Shown: positions 36,912 through 45,363, counted from the first letter of the stretch. The stretch: DNA of 64,000 bases from Streptomyces sp. TLI_105 (GCF_900105415.1 NZ_FNSM01000001.1:1054001-1118000), one strand, 5' to 3'. Notes: generated by a model from the sequence alone, not told the origin. A program made the numbers and translations.

Positions 36912-36992
36912 GGAATCAACACGGCCCGGTGAGCAACGGCGCTGCGACCGCGGCCTCCTGGCGTGTTGATCTCTCTCCGTCCCGACTGACGC

Positions 36993-37011
36993 TAAGGTAA
37001 GCCTGACCTCA
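36993..37011 (+). promoter_or_regulatory. Iron box upstream of the FhuF-like gene
   Basis: TAAGGTAAGCCTGACCTCA, a weaker iron-box match, lies 23 bp before the reductase start. It gives the divergent gene its own operator about 80 bp from the siderophore operon box. Confidence 0.65.
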
Positions 37012-37034
37012 CTTACTTGTGCGAAGGAGCTCCG

Positions 37035-37919
37035 ATGAGCGAGGCCCCGGGGTCGTGGACCGCCGCGACGGGAACGGCCGAGCGCCACCCCCTCGCCGAG
37101 GCGTGCGCCCTCACCGGCACCTATCGGCGCGTCATCGCCGTCTGCGACGCGCTCGACGCCCGGACCGTCGATCCGTACGCGCCGGACGACACCGCCGCCC
37201 TCATGCCCGACGGGTCCGAACTGGCCGGTGACCCAGCCGTGTTGGACGCCTTTCTCGTCGCATCGGCGGCCCGCATCACCGCCCGTCACGGCCGCGCCCC
37301 GCGCAGGGACGTCGCGGCCTCGCGGGCGCTGCACGACTACCTGTGGTCCGTCAGCCTGCTGATGAGCGGCGCCTGGTACCGGGATCGCCGTGTGCCGCGC
37401 ATCTCACCGCGCGACATCCGCGTGGACCTGACGACGGGCGCGATCGGCATCGTCCCCTGCCAGGAGTTCGCCTGCCTGCCGGACGACCCGGCGGCCACGA
37501 CCGCCGCCGCCCGGATCGTGCGCCACGAAGAGGAGTTGCGCGCCGAGTTGCGCGCCGCCGTGGTCGACCACGTGAGCCCGCTGCTGGCCGCGATCGGCCC
37601 GTCGGTCCGGCGCGGACCGCGCGCCCTGTGGGGCATGGTCGCCGACGACCTGCTCTCCGGCCTCTGGTACCTCGGCCGGATGATGCACCAGGAGGAGCAC
37701 GCGGTGCGGGCGGCGACCGAGCTGCTCCCGACGGCGATCCCGCCCTTTCCGGGCGGTGCGGACTTCCGGCGCCTCACGGGCCGCGACGGCCGCCGCCACC
37801 CGACCCGCACGCGGCTCGGCTGCTGCCTGTACTACACGATCGAGCCGGAACGCGCGTGCCTGACCTGCCCGAGGACCTGTGACGCCGAGCGGCTGCGCCG
37901 GCTCGAGGACGAGGACTGA
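37035..37919 (+). CDS. FhuF-like (2Fe-2S) ferric-siderophore reductase
   Basis: 294 residues. The ATG at 37035 is preceded by GAAGGAG with a 6-nt spacer. The C-terminal cysteine cluster (RLGCCLYYTIEPE ... ACLTCPRTCD) gives the C-C-x10-C-x2-C pattern that binds the unusual FhuF 2Fe-2S centre. The upstream helical part matches ferric-iron reductases. It should reduce Fe(III)-siderophore in the cytoplasm to release iron. Divergent from the siderophore operon and convergent with the binding protein gene; the iron box at 36993-37011 predicts iron repression. Confidence 0.88.
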   Translation: MSEAPGSWTAATGTAERHPLAEACALTGTYRRVIAVCDALDARTVDPYAPDDTAALMPDGSELAGDPAVLDAFLVASAARITARHGRAPRRDVAASRALHDYLWSVSLLMSGAWYRDRRVPRISPRDIRVDLTTGAIGIVPCQEFACLPDDPAATTAAARIVRHEEELRAELRAAVVDHVSPLLAAIGPSVRRGPRALWGMVADDLLSGLWYLGRMMHQEEHAVRAATELLPTAIPPFPGGADFRRLTGRDGRRHPTRTRLGCCLYYTIEPERACLTCPRTCDAERLRRLEDED

Positions 37920-37977
37920 GCTCCGTACCGTACGGATGACACACGACGTGCACGGCATGCGGCGGACATACGACGAC

Positions 37978-38019
37978 GGGCCGGTGCCCGCGGTGTCAAC
38001 GCACCACCGGCACCGGCCC
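37978..38019. terminator. Bidirectional hairpin between convergent iron genes
   Basis: An 11-bp stem (37978-37988 with 38009-38019, arm GGGCCGGTGCC) with a 20-nt loop lies between the FhuF-like stop and the binding-protein stop, so it can serve both. Confidence 0.65.
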
Positions 38020-38038
38020 GTCCGGCCTCAAGCCCTGC

Positions 38039-39037
38039 TTACTTCGCCGGGTCGACCTTGAACGTCTTCGCCATGTCGTCGAGCATCAGGTCGGCGCCCT
38101 GGAGCGAGACGGAGGTCATCCAGACGGCGTCCTCGACCTCGTGGACGTTGCCCTTCTGCACCGCGTGCAGGCGCTTCCACAGCGGGTTGGCGAGGAACTT
38201 CTTCTTCCGCTCCTCACCGCCCGAGAACGTGGTCATGAAGACGTGGTCCGCGTCGGCCTGGCCGATCTGCTCCTCGCTGATCTCGATGTTGAACTCCTTC
38301 TGGTCCTGCTGGTTGGCGGGACGCGCGAGGCCCATGTCGGTCAGGACGATGCCGCTGAACGTCTTCGGCAGGTAGATGCGCGTCGGACCGTCGAGGAAGC
38401 GGACCAGGGAGTAGGTCTGCTTGGGGTTCTTGGCGTTGATCGCGTCACCGATCTTCTTGGCGCGCGTCTCGTACGCCGTCACCTTGGCCTTGGCCTTCGC
38501 CTCCTCACCGAGCGCGGTGCCGAGGAAGGTGATGTTCTCCTTCCAGATCGGGCCGGTGGTCTCCACGAAGACGGTCGGCGCGATCTTGCTCAGCTGGTCG
38601 TAGAGGTCCTCGTGCCGGACCGTCGCCGACACGATGAGGTCGGGCTTGAGGGCGGCGATGGCCTCGAGGTTGGGGCTGTCGAGGGGGCCGACGTCCTTGG
38701 TGTCCTTCACCGCGTCGCCGAGGTAGGGCGGGAAGCCCTTCTGGTCGCGGTACGAGCCGATGCCGCCGACCAGCGGGGCGTCCAGCGCGACGACGGCCTC
38801 GACGAGGCTGTTGTCCAGCGCCACCACGCGCCGGGGCTTCGACTTGATCTCCGTCTTGCCCTTGTCGTGGGTGACGGTGCGAGGGAAGCCCGCGTCGGAG
38901 GTCGCGGCCGGCTTGTCGGCGGCAGGCCTGTCGTCGCCCTTGCCGCCTCCGCAGGCGGCCACGGAGAAGGCCAGAGCGGCAGTGAGCAGGGCAGCGGCGA
39001 ACCGGCCGAACCGGCGGCGCTGGGCGAGGGTGTTCAT
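38039..39037 (-). CDS. Iron-siderophore ABC transporter substrate-binding lipoprotein
   Basis: 332 residues from the ATG at 39037. Lipoprotein signal with lipobox VAAC (Cys about 28), followed by a class III periplasmic-binding fold: PRRVVALDNSLVEAVVALDA, PNLEAIAALKPDLIVSAT and TSVSLQGADLMLDDMAK. It captures the Fe(III)-siderophore for the FecCD-type permeases encoded divergently at 39.2 kb. The two units share a roughly 170-bp promoter region containing two iron boxes. Confidence 0.93.
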   Translation of the reverse strand: MNTLAQRRRFGRFAAALLTAALAFSVAACGGGKGDDRPAADKPAATSDAGFPRTVTHDKGKTEIKSKPRRVVALDNSLVEAVVALDAPLVGGIGSYRDQKGFPPYLGDAVKDTKDVGPLDSPNLEAIAALKPDLIVSATVRHEDLYDQLSKIAPTVFVETTGPIWKENITFLGTALGEEAKAKAKVTAYETRAKKIGDAINAKNPKQTYSLVRFLDGPTRIYLPKTFSGIVLTDMGLARPANQQDQKEFNIEISEEQIGQADADHVFMTTFSGGEERKKKFLANPLWKRLHAVQKGNVHEVEDAVWMTSVSLQGADLMLDDMAKTFKVDPAK

Positions 39038-39097
39038 GGGTCTCCCATACACGGACTGTTGCGAGAGGCAGGACGAGCACTGCCGCCCAGTCAAAGC

Positions 39098-39116
39098 TTA
39101 GGCAAGGCTTACCTAT
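39098..39116 (-). promoter_or_regulatory. Iron box upstream of the siderophore-binding lipoprotein gene
   Basis: TTAGGCAAGGCTTACCTAT, a good match to the actinobacterial iron box, about 60 bp upstream of the lipoprotein start on the minus strand. Confidence 0.75.
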
Positions 39117-39185
39117 GCGGACGCTGCGAGAATAGCGCCTGTGCGTGACTGGATCCACACGGTGGGGCACTCGTACGCGCAACCG

Positions 39186-39204
39186 TTAGGCATGCCTTAC
39201 CTTA
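39186..39204 (+). promoter_or_regulatory. Iron box at the start of the permease operon
   Basis: TTAGGCATGCCTTACCTTA lies immediately before or over the first codons of the first permease. This argues that translation begins at or after 39204 and that the mRNA has almost no leader. Confidence 0.75.
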
Positions 39205-40283
39205 TGCAGGTGTCTGTGAAGCCCGTCGCCGAAGGTGCGGCCGCCGCGCCCCCGTTCGCCCCACCGCCCGGCCGGAGGCCACCACGCGTCGCCGCGCGTG
39301 CCGTCGTCGCGGCCCTCCTCGTCACCGCGCTCGTCGCCGCGGCCTGCGCCTCGCTCGCCATCGGCACCAAGTCCGTGCCGCTCTCCGACGTCCTGCACGC
39401 GATCGGCGGCGGAACGGAGGGCGACGCGGTCGTGATCCGTGAACTCCGCATGCCCCGCACCTTCCTGGGCCTCCTGGTCGGGCTGGCGCTCGGTGCCGCC
39501 GGGGCCGTCGCCCAGGACATCACCCGCAATCCGCTGGGCGACCCCGGGCTCATCGGCATCAGCGCGGGTGGATCGTTCGCCGTCGCGGTCGGCATCGGGG
39601 CCTTCGGACTGACCAGTTCGTACGAGTACATATGGTTCGCCTTCCTCGGCGGAGCGCTCGCGGGCCTGATCGCCTACGCCGTCGGCGGCACCGGCTACGG
39701 CGGCGCCACGCCCGCCAAACTGGCGCTGGCCGGCGCGGCCGTCACCGTCCTCCTCGACGCCGGCACCAACACCCTGGTCCTGCTCGACGTCAACACCCTG
39801 GACCAGTACCGCTTCTGGGCCGTGGGCTCGCTCGCCGGACGCGACGCACAACTCGGCGTGGAACTCGTGCCGTTCATCGTCATCGGTCTGCTGCTCGCGA
39901 TCGGACTCAGCGGCCGGCTCAACGCCTTGGCCCTCGGCGACGACCTCGCCACCACCCTCGGCACCAAAGTCCGCACCACCCGCCTCCTCGGTGCCGTCAC
40001 GGTGATCCTGCTGACCGGCGCCGCCGTCGCCGCGGCCGGACCCGTCACCTTCATCGGGCTGGTCGTCCCCCACGTCGTCCGGGCGTTCACCGGGCCGGAC
40101 GCCCGCTGGCTGGTGCCCTGTTCGGCGCTCGGCGGCGCCACGCTGATGCTGAGCGCCGATGTCGTCGGGCGCATGGTCGCCCGGCCCGGCGAACTGGAGG
40201 CCGGAGTGGTCACCGCGATGCTCGGCGCCCCGTTCCTCGCCGCGCTCGTCAAGCGCGGCAAGCTCAAGGAGCACACCCGATGA
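39204..40283 (+). CDS. Siderophore ABC transporter permease, FecCD family (first)
   Basis: About 359 residues. The start is uncertain: ATGs at 39141, 39192 and 39204 are in frame, but the iron box at 39186-39204 makes the last the best choice, probably on a near-leaderless mRNA. About ten membrane helices are predicted, with the family motifs RNPLGDPGLIGISAGG and GPVTFIGLVVPHVVR. It forms the inner-membrane channel with the next gene, which overlaps by 4 nt. Confidence 0.88.
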   Translation: MQVSVKPVAEGAAAAPPFAPPPGRRPPRVAARAVVAALLVTALVAAACASLAIGTKSVPLSDVLHAIGGGTEGDAVVIRELRMPRTFLGLLVGLALGAAGAVAQDITRNPLGDPGLIGISAGGSFAVAVGIGAFGLTSSYEYIWFAFLGGALAGLIAYAVGGTGYGGATPAKLALAGAAVTVLLDAGTNTLVLLDVNTLDQYRFWAVGSLAGRDAQLGVELVPFIVIGLLLAIGLSGRLNALALGDDLATTLGTKVRTTRLLGAVTVILLTGAAVAAAGPVTFIGLVVPHVVRAFTGPDARWLVPCSALGGATLMLSADVVGRMVARPGELEAGVVTAMLGAPFLAALVKRGKLKEHTR

Positions 40284-41365
40284 GCGCCCCGCGGGCGACC
40301 GTCCCGCGCCCGGCCACCCTCCGCGTGGAAGTCGGCCCGTTCGGCGCCGCCGTCCGCCTCCGAGTGCTCCTCACCGTCGTCGCGCTGGTCCTGGTGGGCT
40401 TCGCGGGCCTCGTCGCCTCGGTGTCGCTCGGCACCTACGCCATCCCCGTCGGCGACGTCCTGGGGGCCGTCCTCAGTACCGGCGACGGCGCGGCCGACCT
40501 GATCATCCAGCAGCTGCGGCTGCCCCGCGCCCTCACAGCCCTGCTGGTCGGCGCGGCGTTCGGCCTGGCCGGCGCCGTCTACCAGGCCGTCACCCGCAAT
40601 CCGCTCGCCAGCCCCGACCTCATCGGCATCTCGGCGGGTGCCGGCGTCGGCGCGGTCGGCGCCATCCTGTTCGGCGGCGTCACCGCCGCAGGGGCCGCGA
40701 CGTTCGGCGCCGTGCCCTTCGGAGCGCTGGCCGGCGCACTGCTCACCTCCGCCGTCATCTACCTGCTGGCCTTCCGGGACGGCACCATCACCGGCTACCG
40801 CTTCGTGCTCGTCGGCATCGCCGCGAACGGCGCTCTGGTCGCCCTCACCCGCTGGATGCTCGCCCGCGCCGACATCGACCAGGCGTCGCGCGCCATGGTC
40901 TGGCTGACCGGCAGCCTCAACGGACGCGGCTACGAGCACGTCCAGTGGTCCGGGCTCGCCCTGGCGCTCCTGCTTCCGCTGTCCCTCGCGCTGGCCCGCC
41001 CGTACCAACTCCTCCAGTACGACGACGACACGGCCCGCAGCCTCGGGGTCCCGCTCCGGCACGCCCGCATCGCGCTGCTCGTCCTCGCCACCTGCCTGAC
41101 CGCGCTCGCCACCTCGGCGGCCGGCCCGATCGCCTTCATCGCCCTCGGCGCACCGCAGATCGCCCGCCGGCTCGCGGGCACCCCCGGCATCCCCATGGTG
41201 TGCAGCGCGCTCACCGGCGCCGTCCTGCTCGTCCTCGCCGACCTCGCCGCCCGGACCGTCCTGGACCCGACCGAACTGCCCGTCGGCGTGGTCACCGGCG
41301 CCGTCGGCGCCCCCTACCTGCTGCTGCTCCTCGCCCGCACCAACCGGGCCGGAAAGGGAGGCTGA
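40280..41365 (+). CDS. Siderophore ABC transporter permease, FecCD family (second)
   Basis: 361 residues, ATG overlapping the previous stop by 4 nt. Paralogous to the first permease with RNPLASPDLIGISAGA and GPIAFIALGAPQIARRL, and about ten membrane helices. Actinobacterial Fe-siderophore importers usually have two different permeases, as here. Confidence 0.92.
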   Translation: MSAPRATVPRPATLRVEVGPFGAAVRLRVLLTVVALVLVGFAGLVASVSLGTYAIPVGDVLGAVLSTGDGAADLIIQQLRLPRALTALLVGAAFGLAGAVYQAVTRNPLASPDLIGISAGAGVGAVGAILFGGVTAAGAATFGAVPFGALAGALLTSAVIYLLAFRDGTITGYRFVLVGIAANGALVALTRWMLARADIDQASRAMVWLTGSLNGRGYEHVQWSGLALALLLPLSLALARPYQLLQYDDDTARSLGVPLRHARIALLVLATCLTALATSAAGPIAFIALGAPQIARRLAGTPGIPMVCSALTGAVLLVLADLAARTVLDPTELPVGVVTGAVGAPYLLLLLARTNRAGKGG

Positions 41366-41366
41366 C

Positions 41367-42188
41367 ATGACCTCACAGCTCACCGACGCCGTCGCCGCCC
41401 TCGCCGGCACCGGACTGCGCCTCGGGTACGGCGACCGCGTCGTCGCCGAGGACCTCGACCTGGCCATCCCGTCGGGCAAGGTCACCGCGCTCGTCGGCCC
41501 CAACGCCTGCGGCAAGTCCACGGCCCTGCGCGCCCTCGCCCGCCTCCTGAAGCCGGCCGGCGGCACCGTCCACCTGGACGGCGAGGACATCGCCGGCATG
41601 TCCGCCCGCGACTTCGCGCTGCGCCTCTCCCTGCTCCCCCAGGCCCCCAGCGCGCCCGACGGCATCACCGTCCGGGACCTGGTGGCCCGCGGTCGCACGC
41701 CGCACCAGCGCTGGTGGCGCCAGTGGTCCTCGACCGACGAGACCGCCGTGGACGCCGCCCTGGCCGCCACCGGAGCCACGGACCTGGCGACCCGGTCCAT
41801 CGACGAACTCTCCGGAGGCCAGCGCCAGCGCGTCTGGATCGCCATGGCCCTCGCCCAGGACACCCCCGTCCTGTTGCTCGACGAGCCCACGACCTATCTG
41901 GACCTGGCCCACCAGGTCGACGTCCTCGAACTGGTCGCCGAACTCAACCGCACCGACGGCCGCACGGTGGTGATGGTCCTCCACGAGCTCAACCTCGCCT
42001 GCCGCTACGCGGACCATCTCGTCGCCATGCGCGACGGTCGCGTCATCGCCGCCGGCGCCCCCTCGGACATCGTCACCCCGGCCCTGGTGCAGGAGGTCTT
42101 CGGCCTGCGCGCCACGGTCATCGCCTGCCCGGTCGCCGGCACACCGCTGGTCGTACCGGAAGGCGGCCGCCGCACCGCGCCGGTGTGA
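41367..42188 (+). CDS. Siderophore ABC transporter ATP-binding protein, FecE/FhuC type
   Basis: 273-residue ATPase with Walker A GPNACGKST, signature LSGGQRQR, Walker B LLLDEPTTYLD and the switch His of LHELN. It starts one base after the second permease stop. It energises import of the ferric siderophore. A terminator follows directly. Confidence 0.94.
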   Translation: MTSQLTDAVAALAGTGLRLGYGDRVVAEDLDLAIPSGKVTALVGPNACGKSTALRALARLLKPAGGTVHLDGEDIAGMSARDFALRLSLLPQAPSAPDGITVRDLVARGRTPHQRWWRQWSSTDETAVDAALAATGATDLATRSIDELSGGQRQRVWIAMALAQDTPVLLLDEPTTYLDLAHQVDVLELVAELNRTDGRTVVMVLHELNLACRYADHLVAMRDGRVIAAGAPSDIVTPALVQEVFGLRATVIACPVAGTPLVVPEGGRRTAPV

Positions 42189-42195
42189 CGCCGCA

Positions 42196-42846
42196 TCACC
42201 GCGTCGCCCGCGAGGGGCAGTGCACCCGTGCGCTGCCCCTCGCAGGTGTCTCGTCGATCACCGGTTCGTCGGTCCGGTGGTCGGTGAGGGGGGTTTCCTG
42301 ACGCCGACCGAGGGTCGGGGAGACCGTGGCCGTGCCAGGCCGGGTGCGGTAGGTCAGGGCGGAGCCGTCGGCGATCTCCCGCGGGTCGAGCTCGCAGTCG
42401 CCCGGAGCGACCCGGCCGCAGACCGTCGTGGCTCGGCAGGTGCCGCAGGCGCCCTCCTTGCAGGAGTACGGCAGGTCGAGGCCGGCCTTGAGTCCGGCGT
42501 CGAGGACGGACTCCGTCGGGCCGGCGGTCAGGGAGGGCTTGACGCCCCGGTCGACGACGACCACGTCCTGGACCGTACCGGCCACGCGCTCCGTCGGGGC
42601 GGCGGCGGAGGTCAAGCGCTCGCTTCGCAGGCGGTCGGGGTCCCGTCCGAGCGCCGTGAGGGCGAGCCGTACGCCCGGGGGCAGGCACACGGTCGTGTCG
42701 GTGACCTCGATCCCACGGCAGCCGGGGACGGGTGCGTCGGGCTGCGCCGGGGCGGGCCGCGGCGCGGAGGGGGCGGCCTTGCGCTGCGCGGCCTTCTCGG
42801 CGTCCTCGGCCTGCCGGGCGGCAGAGAAGGCCGAGACCATGAGCAA
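42196..42846 (-). pseudogene. Truncated PaaE-like reductase: ferredoxin domain remnant
   Basis: An open frame of 216 codons whose middle is the C-terminal plant-type 2Fe-2S domain of a phenylacetyl-CoA epoxidase reductase (ALTALGRDPDRLRSERLT, ESVLDAGLKAGLDLPYSC, CKEGACGTC). The FAD- and NAD-binding domains are missing and replaced by an unrelated Lys/Ala/Pro-rich N-terminus. Three cluster cysteines remain, but the fourth, expected in the GxxLTC segment, is Tyr (GSALTYRTRP). It is therefore unlikely to bind a normal cluster. Treated as a relic although the frame is open. Confidence 0.6.
42210..42243 (+). terminator. Terminator after the siderophore uptake operon
   Basis: An 11-bp perfect stem (42210-42220 with 42233-42243, arm GCGAGGGGCAG) with a 12-nt loop, 21 nt after the ATPase stop. 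It overlaps the end of the minus-strand relic and may serve both directions. Confidence 0.7.
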
Positions 42847-42889
42847 GGTGGCGGCGATGCTGCCGCCACCGAGGGCGAGGCGGGTCGCC

Positions 42890-43010
42890 GCGGCGGGGTG
42901 AGGAGGGCGGCGAGCCGTGCGCCTCCCGGGACGGTGAGGCCGAGTCCGTCGAGGACGGGCGCGCCGGCACCGTACGCCTGGCTCGCGGACAGGCCATGCG
43001 CAGCCCGCCG
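42890..43010 (-). pseudogene. ABC-ATPase N-terminal relic
   Basis: A minus-strand frame reads AYGAGAPVLDGLGLTVPGGA, the first strands of an ABC ATPase before Walker A, and then loses similarity. No Walker A follows. A short fragment fused into the region upstream of the PaaE relic. Confidence 0.4.
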
Positions 43011-43052
43011 CCAGAACCGGGACGCGGCCGGGTCACCGGCAGCCGGGACGCC

Positions 43053-43784
43053 TCAGCCGGTTCCTTCTTCCTCAGCGGCGTCAGCCTGACCCAGTTCGAC
43101 GCAGCACTCCCCGGGGCGGGGGGCGAGGACGGCCTGGACGGCGGTGGCCCGCAAGCCTTGCAGGTAGCCGGTGAGAAAGGCGTGGTTCATACCGCAGACG
43201 AGGTCCGGCGCCTTGGCGGCGAGGGGGTGGAACGGGCAGTTGCGCAGCCTCAGCCGGGTGGGGCCCTCCCGCTCGGGCTCGAATCCGTGCTGATCGAGCA
43301 TGCGCTCGCAGAAGGTGAGCCCCCTCTCGACGCCCAGCCGACCGGGGCGGGCCTGCGAGCGCTCCGTTTCGCCCAGATCCAGCCCCCGCTCCGCAGCGGT
43401 GCGGATCGCGGCCTGGACGCCGGTCTCGTCCTCGCCCTCGGTCAGGACGGCCTGCAGCAGCAGGTCGGCCAGAAGTTCGTGGCGGCGGTCGGGGATGCTC
43501 ACACGGATCGGGGTGTCCGTGGGTTCGTAGACCTTGGGCTGCCGTCCGACCTTACGGATGCCGCCCGGGCTTCCGTAGTGGGCGCGCAACAGGCCGGCAT
43601 CGACGAGTTTGTCGAGGTGGAAGGCGGCGAGCTTGCGGGACACGCCCACGTGGGCGGCGGCCTCGTCACGGGTCACGGGGCGGCGGGCGCGGCGGATGAA
43701 GTCGAACATCCGGCGTCGCAGCTCCTCGCTGAGCACGCTGACGGATTCGATTGCCGCGTCGGCGGCGGAGGCCGGTCGGGTCAT
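43053..43784 (-). CDS. ArsR/SufR-like helix-turn-helix regulator with cysteine-rich C-terminus
   Basis: 243 residues from ATG 43784 (GGGGGAG 11 nt upstream; a GTG at 43796 is an alternative). Residues about 15-70 form a winged helix (RRPVTRDEAAAHVGVSRKLA ... FHLDKLVDAGLL). The C-terminal half has Cys159, Cys183, Cys197, Cys227 and Cys228, including NCPFHPLA and GECC, a layout like SufR-type regulators that bind an iron-sulfur cluster. It probably senses redox or iron-sulfur status. It is divergent from a DUF2231 gene, with an inverted repeat between them that may be its operator. Confidence 0.78.
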   Translation of the reverse strand: MTRPASAADAAIESVSVLSEELRRRMFDFIRRARRPVTRDEAAAHVGVSRKLAAFHLDKLVDAGLLRAHYGSPGGIRKVGRQPKVYEPTDTPIRVSIPDRRHELLADLLLQAVLTEGEDETGVQAAIRTAAERGLDLGETERSQARPGRLGVERGLTFCERMLDQHGFEPEREGPTRLRLRNCPFHPLAAKAPDLVCGMNHAFLTGYLQGLRATAVQAVLAPRPGECCVELGQADAAEEEGTG

Positions 43785-43882
43785 GTCGGAAGCCACTCCC
43801 CCACGGTAACTCCCACCAGGCTGGGTGGATCGAACGTCGGGACGTCCCTCACCTCCCCGGCTTGACCTTCAGCGAGAATAAG

Positions 43883-43898
43883 ACCAATACTTGTTGGT
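43883..43898. promoter_or_regulatory. Inverted repeat between the SufR-like regulator and the DUF2231 gene
   Basis: ACCAA-TACTTG-TTGGT in an AT-rich patch 21 bp before the DUF2231 start and overlapping its likely -10 region. Probable operator of the adjacent regulator. Confidence 0.5.
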
Positions 43899-43918
43899 GA
43901 AATAGGAGGTGGTCAGCC

Positions 43919-44455
43919 ATGGCCGAGCCGCTGCAGCACAGGGCCAAGCAGCCGGTCAGCGCCTCGCTCGCCGGCCCGTACGGGCACCCCTTCCATCCGA
44001 TCCTGGTGACGGTCCCGATCGGCGCCTGGGTCGGCAGTCTCGTCTTCGACATCGCCTCACGCGTCGTGGACGATCCCGACTTCCTGTCCCGGGGAGCGAT
44101 GTGGCTCATCGCTGTCGGCGTCATCGGCGCTCTGGCCGCGGCGCTGGTCGGCTTCCTGGACCTGCTGGCCATCCCGGCCGGCACCCGCGCCTTCCGGGTG
44201 GGCCTGATCCACATGACGCTGAACCTGCTGGTGACCGGCGCCTACGTGGGCAACTTTTTGTGGCGGCACGCGGGCGACGGACCGTCCGGCAGCGTCGGGG
44301 CGGGGCAGCTCGCGCTCAACGCCATGAGCATGGCCGTGCTCGGCGTGTCCGGATGGCTGGGCGGAAAGCTCGCCTACCACTACGGCGTACGGGTCGCGGA
44401 CGAGACCACGCAGGCCGAAGGGTTCCGACCCGGCCACGGCGGCCCCTCCGACTGA
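43919..44455 (+). CDS. DUF2231 four-helix membrane protein
   Basis: 178 residues with a strong AGGAGGT site 8 nt before the ATG. Four predicted membrane helices and the family opening GHPFHPILVTVPIGAW. Function unknown; related proteins are often near redox or metal genes. Likely first gene of a unit with the truncated small frame and GTP cyclohydrolase downstream, and likely controlled by the divergent cysteine-rich regulator. Confidence 0.8.
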   Translation: MAEPLQHRAKQPVSASLAGPYGHPFHPILVTVPIGAWVGSLVFDIASRVVDDPDFLSRGAMWLIAVGVIGALAAALVGFLDLLAIPAGTRAFRVGLIHMTLNLLVTGAYVGNFLWRHAGDGPSGSVGAGQLALNAMSMAVLGVSGWLGGKLAYHYGVRVADETTQAEGFRPGHGGPSD

Positions 44456-44521
44456 CCCCAGCCACACAGGCCGCCGCTCGCCTCCACGAGGCGGCCCTCA
44501 TCCCGACACCCTGGAGCTTCC

Positions 44522-44581
44522 ATGGACATCGCCGCACTCGTCATGTGGGTGGTCACCGCGCTCGGCATCGGCGGCAGCTGA
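44522..44581 (+). pseudogene. 19-codon remnant of a small membrane protein gene
   Basis: ATG at 44522 opens MDIAALVMWVVTALGIGGS and stops. The first 15 residues resemble the N-terminal helix of small Streptomyces membrane proteins that normally continue with more glycine and further helices. The stop appears to arise from a deletion directly upstream of the next gene. It could also be a genuine leader peptide for the next gene, which starts 1 nt later. Confidence 0.4.
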
Positions 44582-44582
44582 C

Positions 44583-45239
44583 ATGATCCAGCACCCCACC
44601 GCCCCGCTCCCCGTACAGCCGCGCGCTCAGGAAGTCCCGGTACCTGTACCACCGGCCCCCCTGCGCGTCGTCCACGAGGCCGGCGACATGGACCTCGCGG
44701 CCGCGGAACTCGCGGCCGGACAGTTCCTGCGGGCCCTCGGCATCAGCACCGATTCCGAGAGCGTGCGGGACACCCCCGGCCGGATGGCCCGCGCCTACGC
44801 CGAACTGTTCAGCCCCCGCCCGTTCGATCTGACGACCTTCCCCAACGACGAGGGCTACGACGAACTGGTCCTCGCCCGCAGCATCCCCCTGCGATCGGTC
44901 TGCCAGCACCACATGCTGCCCTTCACCGGGACCGCCCACATCGGCTACCTCCCGGGCCGACGCATCCTGGGCCTGTCGAAGCTCGCCCGCGTCCTGGAGC
45001 ACTTCGCCTGCCGTCCCCAGGTCCAGGAACGCCTCACCAAACAGGTCGCCGACTGGCTCCAGAACCACCTGGACCCCAAAGGCGTCGGCGTCGTCATCCA
45101 GGCCGAACACACCTGCATGACCCTGCGCGGCGTCCAGGCGACCGGCGCCACCACGATGACCTCCACCCTCCTCGGCCTGCTGCGCACCGACGCCCGCTCG
45201 CGCAGTGAATTCCTCACCCTCACCGGCCTGCCCGGCTGA
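44583..45239 (+). CDS. folE: GTP cyclohydrolase I
   Basis: 218 residues. Converts GTP to 7,8-dihydroneopterin triphosphate for folate or other pterin/deazapurine products. The zinc and active-site motifs are intact: SVCQHHMLPFTG, GLSKLARVLEHFACRPQ and QAEHTCMTLRGV. The N-terminal 35 residues are Pro/Val-rich and not conserved. The start overlaps the end of the small frame before it. As a second-copy folE outside a folate operon it may serve a special pathway or act as a zinc-independent backup; neighbours give no further clue. Confidence 0.92.
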   Translation: MIQHPTAPLPVQPRAQEVPVPVPPAPLRVVHEAGDMDLAAAELAAGQFLRALGISTDSESVRDTPGRMARAYAELFSPRPFDLTTFPNDEGYDELVLARSIPLRSVCQHHMLPFTGTAHIGYLPGRRILGLSKLARVLEHFACRPQVQERLTKQVADWLQNHLDPKGVGVVIQAEHTCMTLRGVQATGATTMTSTLLGLLRTDARSRSEFLTLTGLPG

Positions 45240-45252
45240 CCGCCGGCCGCAC

Positions 45253-45363
45253 GAGGCCTTGGCCACCCACCCGGTCCCCATCCAGCGGCCGATCATCACC
45301 GCGGACGACGGCGCCACCGTGCTCGGCCGCTCACCGGACGCCGTCCGATCCGTCCTGCGCTGA
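45253..45363 (+). pseudogene. Arsenate reductase (ArsC, glutaredoxin-coupled) C-terminal relic
   Basis: 36 codons reading LATHPVPIQRPIITADDGAT and ending SPDAVRSVLR-stop, the conserved end of thioredoxin-fold ArsC proteins (HPxxIQRPI). No catalytic-cysteine half precedes it; it directly follows the folE stop. A fragment of a second arsenate reductase. Confidence 0.65.
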
